From Lyngbya sp. CCAP 1446/10 (GTDB lineage Bacteria > Cyanobacteriota > Cyanobacteriia > Cyanobacteriales > Microcoleaceae), in assembly GCF_026130175.1 (NCBI RefSeq), contig NZ_JAIGNI010000041.1:1-64000 (forward strand): a DNA stretch of 64,000 nucleotides, given 5' to 3'. The position numbers and the translations under genes were made by a program. Shown in pieces: positions 30,001-38,087 of this stretch (its first letter is position 1; each line of letters begins with the position of its first letter). Under the pieces are notes generated by a model that did no database searches, was not told the origin of the DNA, and saw nothing but the letters and a program-made list of their open reading frames with translations.

Positions 30001-32503
30001 TTTTTTGGGCGAAGTTCAAACAGGCTATAAGTTTGGCTCCTTAGCGCTCTCATTGCTGGAGCGATTTAATGTTCAGGCAATGAAGTCCATCACCCTCAGT
30101 CTGTTTGGGATTTTCATCCAACATCACCAGCAAGCACTCAGGGCAACGATACCGATGCTAAAAGAAAGCTACAGCACAGGCATGGAGACAGGTGATTTTC
30201 TCTTTGCTGGTTATGGGATCGCGTGTTATGGCAATATTGCGCTTTACTCAGGTGTAGACCTAGACACATTGGGCTATGAATTGATTGCTTACAGTGCTAA
30301 CTTCGCCCAGGTGAAACAGAATTCAGCACAGATTTATTTAGACATTACACGTCAAGCGATACAGCATTTGAGAGAAACGGTGAACCAACCCGATCGCTTA
30401 ATTGGGACTAGCTACGATGAAACAGTGATGCTGCCAAAGCACCACCAGAATAACAATTTCTCGATAATCGCCATGACCTACCTCTACAAACTGATAGTTG
30501 CCTACTACTTTGGCAATTATCCGGCTGCCCTCGACTACATCGCCCAAATCAAGCCCTGTTTGATGGCACTATCGGGAGCGGCTCACGTTCCCATTTTCCA
30601 TTTTCATGCCGCCCTAACTCACTTGGCACTCTGCCCCACCCAGCCAGAACCCCAGCAAGCCGAAATACTTGAGCAAGCAGCAAGCCATGAAATAATTCTG
30701 CGCCGAGCGATGCAGAATGCTCCGATGAATTATCAGCATAAGGTGGATTTGGTAGAAGCAGAAAAATGTCGAGTGTTAGGAAAGAACTATGAAGCAGGGG
30801 ATTGTTACGATCGCGCCATTTTTGGAGCAAAAGCCAACGAATATATTAACGAAGAAGCTTTAGCAAACGAACTAGCAGCCAAATTCTATCTCAATTGGGG
30901 TAAAGAGAAAGTTGCCGCAGGTTATATGCAAGAAGCCTATTACTGCTATTCCCGTTGGGGAGCTAAGGGCAAAACTGATGATTTGGAAAACCGCTATCCC
31001 GAATTGCTCCGCCCAATTTTACAGCAGCCAGACTCCTCGGTGACAATGTTAAGCACACTATCAACGATCGCATCTCCCGGCTATTCCCTTCACTCCAACA
31101 CCCGCAAAAGTTCTAGCAGTTCTAGCATCAATACAACCCTTGATTTTGCTGCCATTCTCAAAGCCTCCCAAGCACTTGCGAGGACGATTCAGTTAGAGGA
31201 TCTGCTCTACCAACTCACCCAAATTATTCTGCAAAATTCCGGTGGCGATCGCTGTGCGTTAATCTTACCTTCGGAGAATCAAGTTTGGGAAGTACGGGCG
31301 ATCGCCACACCCACCGCCACCGAACTGTACACCGAACCCCTGGAAAATAACCCCAATCTCCCCGTTAAACTGATTCAATATGTCAAAAACACTCACAAAG
31401 TCGTGGTGATTGACGATCTAGAAACCGATTTACCCGTAATTGATAATTATTTGACACTACAGCAGCCGAAAAGTGTCCTGTGTTTACCCGTTCTCAATCA
31501 AGGAAATTTGGTTGGTATTTTGTATCTCAACAATCGCTTAACCAGTGGTGTGTTTACCAGCGATCGCATCATTATTCTCGACTTCCTCTGCACCCAAGTG
31601 GCTATTTCTCTAGAAAATGCGCGGCTTTACAATCAAGTCCAGCAGACTCTCACCGACTTGCAAAATGCTCAATTACAAATAGTCCAAAGTGAAAAAATGT
31701 CGGCGCTAGGTAACTTAGTTGCCGGTGTCGCTCACGAAATCAACAATCCCGTCGGCTGTATTATTGGCAACGTTGGTGCTGTCCAAGATTCCATCAATGA
31801 CCTATTTGGACTGATTGACCTCTACAACGATAAATTCCCCCAACCTGGGACGGAAATTGAAGAAGAATTAGAGACAATCGACCTGGAATATTTACGAGAT
31901 GATTTACCCAAGTTAATCAGAGCGATGAAAGATGGGGGCGATCGCATCACCAGCATCAGCAAGAGTCTCCGCACTTTCTCCCGTGCTGATAGCGACCAAA
32001 AACAAAAGTTCAACCTCCACGAAGGGATTGATAGTACCATCTTGATTTTACGCCATCGCCTCAAAGCTAATGAGACTCGTCCGGCGATTGAAGTTGTCAC
32101 AAACTACGGGAAAATTCCGGCGATCAATTGCTTTCCCGGTCAATTAAATCAGGTGTTTATGAATATTCTTGCCAATGCGATAGATGCGTTGGATGAATCA
32201 AATATAGGTCGGACTTTTGCCGATATTCAGGCGAATTTTAACTGCATTTCCATTACAACCTCCGTCGAAAATAATCTGGTTAAAATCACTATTACTGATA
32301 ATGGAAAGGGGATGAATTCAGAGGTAAAACAAAAAATATTTGACCATTTATTTACTACAAAAGCCGTTGGCAAAGGAACAGGATTGGGATTGGCGATCGC
32401 AAAGTCTATTGTGGTCGAAAAACATGGCGGTTCCCTGAACGTTAATTCTATACTGGGATCGGGAACAGAATTTATCATCACCTTACCCCTTCAGGGAAAA
32501 TAA
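27053..32503 (+). CDS. Tandem hybrid kinase 3: STPK-ATPase-GAF-histidine kinase
   Basis: This 1816-residue member has HKDIKPANIL at about 139, DFS, Walker A at about 352, Walker B LVIFLDDLQWAD at about 476, a Ser-rich linker (KSSSSSS) before GAF (about 1370-1525) and His1561. It has no PAS. Its N-terminal sequence, linker and GAF are almost identical to those of the fourth gene. Its phosphotransfer domain is almost identical to that of genes two and four but clearly different from genes one and five. A perfect 14-bp inverted repeat inside the kinase domain adds about 17 residues. It ends GSGTEFIITLPLQGK like gene two. The ATG follows a 71-nt spacer and no strong Shine-Dalgarno is visible. It may be cotranscribed with its neighbours. 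Confidence 0.95.
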   Translation: MNNSSTNYNLTTTHQIPHYQIVETVYSGSRTVVYRALRTKDRLPVVIKLLKNEYPSFSELVQFRNQYTISKNLHQPGIIQTYSLEPYQNGYALVMEDFGGISLKEWAMSGNLQSLHEFLTLAIALCNTLDILYRERIIHKDIKPANILINPETKQVKLIDFSIASLLPRETQTLINPNVLEGTLAYISPEQTGRMNRGIDYRTDFYSLGVTFYELLTGELPFQSNDPMELVHSHIAKQSPNMNQPHPNRLPLAGEVDFPIPQVLCDIVMKLMTKNAEDRYQSALGLKYDLEKCLTQLQETGEIQSFEIAQRDLCDRFLIPDKLYGREAEVSTLLQAFERVSQCATEMMLVAGFSGIGKTAVVNEVHKPIVRQRGYFIKGKYDQFNRNIPFSAFVQVFRDLMGQLLSESDTELHIWKTQILQALGDNGQVIIEVIPELERIIGKQAPATELSGTAAQNRFNLLFQKFIQVFTTKEHPLVIFLDDLQWADSASLNLMQILMNELESHYLLMIGAYRDNEVSPAHPLMLTLDAVAKANATINTITLGSLSQGSLNQLVADTLNCHILSAEALAELIAVKTKGNPFFATQFLKALYEDGLIQFDRNLGHWQCDLAEIRSVAMSDDVVEFMASQLQKLPSDTQYILKLAACIGAQFDLNTLAIVSEQSESDVAVALWKALQEGLIIPQSEIYKFYVGELDTTQNTQTETLNYKFLHDRVQQAAYSLIPDDRKQITHLQIGQLLLQDASPSTKEEKLFDIVNHLNIGRYLIIQPSERTELAQLNLNAGGKAKNSTAYAAAMDYLKIGIELLQADCWKTEYELALNLHVAATEASYLNGDFEDMEHLAVLVLQQAQTIFDKVKIYEIQIAAQTAQSQMLAAIAVGRNALAQLGVELGTEVDEAKIGKVLQYLDNQLQGREISELIDLPVMSDPVTLAAMQLLGTLFAPVLQRMPGLLPLLSATMVRLSIQFGNAPTSTVGYAIHGMVLCAFLGEVQTGYKFGSLALSLLERFNVQAMKSITLSLFGIFIQHHQQALRATIPMLKESYSTGMETGDFLFAGYGIACYGNIALYSGVDLDTLGYELIAYSANFAQVKQNSAQIYLDITRQAIQHLRETVNQPDRLIGTSYDETVMLPKHHQNNNFSIIAMTYLYKLIVAYYFGNYPAALDYIAQIKPCLMALSGAAHVPIFHFHAALTHLALCPTQPEPQQAEILEQAASHEIILRRAMQNAPMNYQHKVDLVEAEKCRVLGKNYEAGDCYDRAIFGAKANEYINEEALANELAAKFYLNWGKEKVAAGYMQEAYYCYSRWGAKGKTDDLENRYPELLRPILQQPDSSVTMLSTLSTIASPGYSLHSNTRKSSSSSSINTTLDFAAILKASQALARTIQLEDLLYQLTQIILQNSGGDRCALILPSENQVWEVRAIATPTATELYTEPLENNPNLPVKLIQYVKNTHKVVVIDDLETDLPVIDNYLTLQQPKSVLCLPVLNQGNLVGILYLNNRLTSGVFTSDRIIILDFLCTQVAISLENARLYNQVQQTLTDLQNAQLQIVQSEKMSALGNLVAGVAHEINNPVGCIIGNVGAVQDSINDLFGLIDLYNDKFPQPGTEIEEELETIDLEYLRDDLPKLIRAMKDGGDRITSISKSLRTFSRADSDQKQKFNLHEGIDSTILILRHRLKANETRPAIEVVTNYGKIPAINCFPGQLNQVFMNILANAIDALDESNIGRTFADIQANFNCISITTSVENNLVKITITDNGKGMNSEVKQKIFDHLFTTKAVGKGTGLGLAIAKSIVVEKHGGSLNVNSILGSGTEFIITLPLQGK
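27779..27824. repeat. Perfect inverted repeat inserted in kinase 3 coding sequence
   Basis: AATCAACCTCACCC (27779-27792) pairs exactly with GGGTGAGGTTGATT (27811-27824) around an 18-nt loop. It encodes a proline-rich peptide (NQPHPNRLPLAGEVDF) absent from the other four paralogs and lies between the kinase subdomain ending SHIAKQSP and the helix IPQVLCDIVMKLM. The reading frame is kept. Confidence 0.85.
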
Positions 32504-32574
32504 ACAGATTAACTTTTCCCTGACATTCAGACTCATTCAACAAACCCATCATTAACTTTCCGCCAATAATAACA

Positions 32575-35500
32575 ATGAATAACTCCTCCACAAACCACAA
32601 CCTAACGACAACCTATCAAATTCCCAACTATCAAATTGTCGAAACCGTTTATTCAGGGAGTCGAACCGTAGTATATCGGGCCATCCGTACAAAAGATCGA
32701 CTACCTGTCGTCATTAAACTCCTGAAAAATGAGTATCCAACTTTCAGCGAACTGGTGCAGTTTCGCAACCAGTATACCATTTCCAAAAACCTTCATCAAC
32801 CTGGAATTATCCAGACCTATAGCCTGGAGCCCTATCAAAATGGCTATGCCTTAGTCATGGAAGACTTTGGGGGGATTTCTCTGAAAGAATGGGCAATGAG
32901 CGGTAATCTACAATCTTTACACGAGTTTTTAACTTTAGCGATCGCACTGTGCAACACCTTAGATCTATTGTACCGGGAGCGGATTATACATAAAGACATC
33001 AAACCCGCCAATATTCTTATTAATCCAGAAACCAAACAAGTCAAATTAATTGACTTTAGTATAGCATCTTTACTCCCACGAGAAACACAGACACTTGTCA
33101 ATCCTAATGTTTTAGAAGGGACACTAGCTTATATTTCTCCAGAACAAACAGGGAGAATGAACCGGGGAATCGACTACCGCACAGATTTCTATTCTTTGGG
33201 TGTAACTTTCTACGAGTTACTCACTGGAGTTTTACCATTTCCATCAAATGAACCGATGGAATTGGTGCATTGTCATCTTGCCAAAGCAGCGCCTTTAGTA
33301 CATGAAATTAACCCAGAAATCCCGCCTGTATTCTCAGAAATAGTCAGCAAATTGATGGCAAAAAATGCCGAAGATAGATATCAGAGTGCATTGGGACTAA
33401 AGTTTGATTTAGAAAATTGTTTAACTCAAATTCAAGAAACTGGTTCGATTGATAGCTTTGATGTTGGGACGAGGGATCTGTGCGATCGCTTCCTCATCCC
33501 CGACAAACTCTATGGAAGAGAAGCCGAAGTATCAACCATACTGCAAGCATTTGAGCGTGTTAGCGAAGGTGCAACAGAAATGATGCTGGTAGCTGGGTTT
33601 TCCGGTATTGGAAAAACCGCAGTTATCAACGAAGTTCATAAACCCATTGTCCGGCAACGCGGTTATTTTATCAAAGGCAAATTTGACCAATTCAACCGCA
33701 ATATTCCCTTCTCTGCCTTTGTGCAAGTATTCCGCGATTTAATGTGGCAGTTGCTTAGTGAAAGCGATCGCGAATTACACATCTGGAAAACTCAGATTCT
33801 TCAGGCGCTAGGGGACAATGGGCAGGTAATGATTGAGGTGATTCCCGAATTAGAACGCATCATCGGTAAGCAAGCACCCGCTACAGAACTATCAGGAACT
33901 GCGGCACAAAATAGATTTAATTTACTGTTCCAAAAGTTCATTCAAGTCTTCACAACTAAAGAACATCCATTGGTGATGTTTTTGGATGATTTACAGTGGG
34001 CTGATTCTGCCTCACTCAATTTGATACAACTTTTGATGAATGAGTCGGAAAGTCGCTATTTATTAACGATCGGGGCTTACCGAGATAATGAAGTTTCACC
34101 AGCGCATCCCTTAATGTTGACCTTAGATGCGATCGCTAAAGCCAACGCCACCATCAATACTATTACTTTGGGTTCTCTCAGCCAGGGTAGCTTAAACCAG
34201 CTAGTCGCTGACACCCTCAACTGCCATATTTTGAGCGCGCAAGCCTTGACAGAACTGATTGCCCTCAAAACAAAAGGCAATCCCTTTTTTGCCACCCAGT
34301 TTCTCAAAGCATTGTATCAAGATGGATTGATTCAGTTCACCCCCCCAACCCCCCCTTACCAAGGGGGGGCTACGGGGGGGTGGCAGTGCGATCTGGCAGA
34401 GATTCGCACTGTTGCCATATCCGATGATGTCGTGGAATTTATGGCATCACAGTTACAAAAACTGCCCTCTGACACCCAAGATATTCTCAAATTAGCCGCT
34501 TGTATTGGCGCACAGTTCGATTTGAATACTCTGGCGATCGTCTCCCAACAATCGGAATCTGATGCCGCCGTCGCCCTTTGGAAAGCCTTACAGGAAGGGC
34601 TGATTATTCCCCAAAGTGAAATTTATAAGTTCTATATGGGCGAATTGGATACAACCCAAAACACACAAACTGAAACGCTCAATTATAAGTTCCTCCACGA
34701 TCGCGTTCAACAAGCTGCTTATTCCCTGATTCCCGATGACCAAAAACAAATTACTCATCTGCAAATCGGGCAACTTTTGCTACAAGATGCGTCACCGAGT
34801 ACAAAGGAAGAGAGACTGTTTGATATTGTCAATCATCTGAATGTTGGCAAATATCTGATGATTCAACCGTCGGAACGGACAGAATTAGCACAGATGAATT
34901 TGAACGCTGGAGGTAAGGCGAAAAATTCCACAGCCTATGCCGCCGCAAGGGGTTATTTCAAAACAGGGATTGAGCTATTACAACCAGACTGCTGGAAAAC
35001 AGAGTACGAATTAGCCTTCAACCTCCATGTGGCAGCAACGGAAGCCAGCTATTTGAATGGTGATTTTGACGGCATGGAACATCTTGCTGCATTAGTATTG
35101 CAGCAGGCGCAGACAATTTTTGACAAAGTGAAAATTTACGAAATTCAAATCGCTGCACAAACATCCCAAAACCAAATATTAGAAGCGATCGCAGTCGGAA
35201 GAAACGCCCTAGCCCAATTAGGAGTAGAACTCGCCACGGAAGTAGACGAAGCCAAGATTGGTAAAGCCTTACAATATCTTAGCAACCAACTCCAGGGTAG
35301 AGAAATTGGCGAGTTGATTGATTTACCTGTGATGAGCGATCCCGTTGCTCTTGCTGCGATGCAACTGTTAGGTACCTTATTTCCCCCTATAATCCAAGGA
35401 ATGCCCGGATTATTGCCTCTGTTGAGTGCGGCGATGGTGAGGTTGTCTATCCAGTTTGGTAATGCACCCACTTCGACAGTTGGTTATGTGCTTCATGGAC

Positions 35501-38007
35501 TGGTACTGTGCGCTTTTTTGGGCGAAATTGAAACAGGCTATGAGTTTGGCTCCTTAGCGCTCTCATTGGTAGAGCAATTTAATGTTCAGGCAACAAAGTC
35601 CATCACCCTCAATCTGTTTGCGTCTTTCATCCAACATCACCAGCAAGCGCTCAGGGCAACGATACCGATGCTAAAAGAAAGCTACAGCACAGGTATGGAG
35701 ACAGGTAGTTTTCTCTATGCTGGTTATGGGATCTCCTGCTATGCCTTTACTGCATTTTACTCAGGTGTAGACCTAGAGACGTTGGGCTATGAATTAATTG
35801 CTTACAGTGCTAACCTCGCCCAAGTGAAACAGAATTCATCGCAGATTTTTGTAGACTTGGTGCGGCAAACGGTGGAGCATTTGAGGGAAACGGTGAACCA
35901 ACCCGATCGCTTAATTGGGACTAGCTACGATGAAGCGGTGATGCTGCCGAAGCACCACCAGAATAATGATTTTATGGGCATCGCCCTTGCCTACAGCTAC
36001 AAACTGCTGCTTGCCTACTACTTTGGCAATTATCAGGCTGCCCTGGAGTACATCGCCGCAATCAAGCCCTGTTTGATAGCAATATCGGGATTGGCTCACG
36101 TTCCTATTTTCCATTTTTATGCCGCCCTAACGTACGTAGCACTCTGCCCCACCCAGCCAGAACCCCAGCAAGCCGAAATACTTGAGCGAGCAGCAAGCCA
36201 TGAAACAATCCTACATCGCTGGGCGCAGAATGCCCCGATGAATTACCAACATAAGGTTGATTTGGTAGCAGCCGAAAAATGTCGGGTGTTAGGCAAAAAT
36301 TATGAAGCAGGGGATTGCTACGATCGCGCCATTTTTGGAGCAAAAGCCAACGAATATATTAACGAAGAAGCTTTAGCAAACGAACTAGCAGCCAAATTCT
36401 ATCTCAACTGGGGTAAAGAGAAAGTTGCCGCAGGTTATATGCAGGAAGCCTATTACTGCTATGTTCGCTGGGGAGCTAAGGGCAAAACTAATGACCTGGA
36501 AACTCGGTATCCAGACTTGCTCCGCCCAATTTTACAGCAGCCAGACTCCTCGGTGACAATGTTAAGCACACTATCAACGATCGCATCTCCCGGCTATTCC
36601 CTTCACTCCAACACCCGCAAAAGTTCTAGCAGTTCTAGCATCAATACAACCCTTGATTTTGCTGCCATTCTCAAAGCCTCCCAAGCACTTGCGAGGACGA
36701 TTCAGTTAGAGGATCTGCTCTACCAACTCACCCAAATTATTCTGCAAAATTCCGGTGGCGATCGCTGTGCGTTAATCTTACCTTCGGAGAATCAAGTTTG
36801 GGAAGTACGGGCGATCGCCACACCCACCGAAACTCTACTCTACTCCGAACCCCTGGAAAACAACCCCAATCTCCCCGTCAAACTGATTCAATATGTCAAA
36901 AACACTCACAAAGTCGTGGTGATTGACGATCTAGAAACCGATTTACCCGTAATTGATAATTATTTGACACTACAGCAGCCTAAAAGTGTGCTGTGTTTAC
37001 CCGTTCTCAATCAAGGAAATTTGGTCGGTATTTTGTATCTCAACAATCGCTTAACCAGTGGTGTGTTTACCAGCGATCGCATCATTATTCTCGACTTTCT
37101 CTGCTCCCAAGTGGCTATTTCTCTAGAAAATGCCCGGCTTTACAATCAAGTCAAGCAGACCCTCACCGACCTGCAAAATGCTCAATTACAAATAGTCCAA
37201 AGTGAAAAAATGTCAGCCTTGGGGAACTTAGTTGCCGGTGTCGCTCACGAAATCAACAATCCCGTCGGCTGTATTATTGGCAACGTTGGTGCTGTCCAAG
37301 ATTCCATCAATGATCTATTTGGGCTGATTGACCTCTATCAAGAGGAACTCCCGCAACCTAGCCCCACCATTGAAGAAGAATTAGAGACAATTGACCTAGA
37401 ATATTTACGCTCTGATTTACCCAAGTTAATCAGAGCGATGAAAGATGGGGGCGATCGCATCACCAGCATCAGCAAGAGTCTCCGCACTTTCTCCCGTGCC
37501 GATAGCGACCAAAAACAAAAGTTCAACATCCATGAAGGGATTGATAGCACCATCTTGATTTTACGCCATCGCCTCAAGGCCAATGATACTCGTCCCGCGA
37601 TTGAAGTTGTCACCAACTACGGGAATATTCCGGCTATCGAATGCTTCCCCGGACAATTAAATCAGGTGTTTATGAATATTATAGCTAATGCGATCGATGC
37701 GTTAGATGAATCAAATATAGGTCGGACTTTTGCCGAAATCCAGGCTAATCATAACTGCATTTTTATTACAAGCTTCGTAGAAAATAATCTCGTTAAAATC
37801 ACTATTGTTGACAATGGAAAAGGAATGAATGAAGAGGTAAAACAAAAAATTTTCGAGCATTTGTTTACGACTAAAGCTGTTGGTAAAGGAACAGGATTAG
37901 GATTGGCGATCGCGCGTCAAATTGTGCTGGATAAACACGGCGGTTCAATTCGCGTCAATTCAACACCGGGAGCGGGAACAGAATTTATCATCACTTTACC
38001 AACTTAA
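32575..38007 (+). CDS. Tandem hybrid kinase 4: STPK-ATPase-GAF-histidine kinase
   Basis: The 1810-residue mosaic paralog has HKDIKPANIL at about 139, DFS, Walker A GFSGIGKTA at about 341, Walker B LVMFLDDLQWAD at about 466, GAF at about 1370-1520 and His1558. It follows gene three closely from the start through GAF and the phosphotransfer helix. Its last about 40 residues (GSIRVNSTPGAGTEFIITLPT) and its 3' spacer instead match gene one. A CCCCCCC/GGGGGGG palindrome just before WQCD adds a Pro/Gly-rich peptide. The upstream 71-nt spacer is a near-copy of the one before gene three, and the downstream 80-nt spacer a near-copy of the one after gene one. Confidence 0.95.
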   Translation: MNNSSTNHNLTTTYQIPNYQIVETVYSGSRTVVYRAIRTKDRLPVVIKLLKNEYPTFSELVQFRNQYTISKNLHQPGIIQTYSLEPYQNGYALVMEDFGGISLKEWAMSGNLQSLHEFLTLAIALCNTLDLLYRERIIHKDIKPANILINPETKQVKLIDFSIASLLPRETQTLVNPNVLEGTLAYISPEQTGRMNRGIDYRTDFYSLGVTFYELLTGVLPFPSNEPMELVHCHLAKAAPLVHEINPEIPPVFSEIVSKLMAKNAEDRYQSALGLKFDLENCLTQIQETGSIDSFDVGTRDLCDRFLIPDKLYGREAEVSTILQAFERVSEGATEMMLVAGFSGIGKTAVINEVHKPIVRQRGYFIKGKFDQFNRNIPFSAFVQVFRDLMWQLLSESDRELHIWKTQILQALGDNGQVMIEVIPELERIIGKQAPATELSGTAAQNRFNLLFQKFIQVFTTKEHPLVMFLDDLQWADSASLNLIQLLMNESESRYLLTIGAYRDNEVSPAHPLMLTLDAIAKANATINTITLGSLSQGSLNQLVADTLNCHILSAQALTELIALKTKGNPFFATQFLKALYQDGLIQFTPPTPPYQGGATGGWQCDLAEIRTVAISDDVVEFMASQLQKLPSDTQDILKLAACIGAQFDLNTLAIVSQQSESDAAVALWKALQEGLIIPQSEIYKFYMGELDTTQNTQTETLNYKFLHDRVQQAAYSLIPDDQKQITHLQIGQLLLQDASPSTKEERLFDIVNHLNVGKYLMIQPSERTELAQMNLNAGGKAKNSTAYAAARGYFKTGIELLQPDCWKTEYELAFNLHVAATEASYLNGDFDGMEHLAALVLQQAQTIFDKVKIYEIQIAAQTSQNQILEAIAVGRNALAQLGVELATEVDEAKIGKALQYLSNQLQGREIGELIDLPVMSDPVALAAMQLLGTLFPPIIQGMPGLLPLLSAAMVRLSIQFGNAPTSTVGYVLHGLVLCAFLGEIETGYEFGSLALSLVEQFNVQATKSITLNLFASFIQHHQQALRATIPMLKESYSTGMETGSFLYAGYGISCYAFTAFYSGVDLETLGYELIAYSANLAQVKQNSSQIFVDLVRQTVEHLRETVNQPDRLIGTSYDEAVMLPKHHQNNDFMGIALAYSYKLLLAYYFGNYQAALEYIAAIKPCLIAISGLAHVPIFHFYAALTYVALCPTQPEPQQAEILERAASHETILHRWAQNAPMNYQHKVDLVAAEKCRVLGKNYEAGDCYDRAIFGAKANEYINEEALANELAAKFYLNWGKEKVAAGYMQEAYYCYVRWGAKGKTNDLETRYPDLLRPILQQPDSSVTMLSTLSTIASPGYSLHSNTRKSSSSSSINTTLDFAAILKASQALARTIQLEDLLYQLTQIILQNSGGDRCALILPSENQVWEVRAIATPTETLLYSEPLENNPNLPVKLIQYVKNTHKVVVIDDLETDLPVIDNYLTLQQPKSVLCLPVLNQGNLVGILYLNNRLTSGVFTSDRIIILDFLCSQVAISLENARLYNQVKQTLTDLQNAQLQIVQSEKMSALGNLVAGVAHEINNPVGCIIGNVGAVQDSINDLFGLIDLYQEELPQPSPTIEEELETIDLEYLRSDLPKLIRAMKDGGDRITSISKSLRTFSRADSDQKQKFNIHEGIDSTILILRHRLKANDTRPAIEVVTNYGNIPAIECFPGQLNQVFMNIIANAIDALDESNIGRTFAEIQANHNCIFITSFVENNLVKITIVDNGKGMNEEVKQKIFEHLFTTKAVGKGTGLGLAIARQIVLDKHGGSIRVNSTPGAGTEFIITLPT
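34339..34381. repeat. CCCCC/GGGGG palindromic repeat inside kinase 4
   Basis: CCCCCCC (34340-34346), CCCCCCCTT, ACC, AAGGGGGGG and GGGGGGG (34374-34380) form nested arms. The encoded peptide TPPTPPYQGGATG replaces the DRNLGH-type linker of gene three directly before the conserved WQCD. It is the same family as 7306-7386. Confidence 0.88.
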
Positions 38008-38087
38008 GTAGAGCGAAACAGTTAATTTTTTTCCTCACCTTCAGACTTATTAACAAACCACTCACTAATTTTACGGAAAGAATAGCC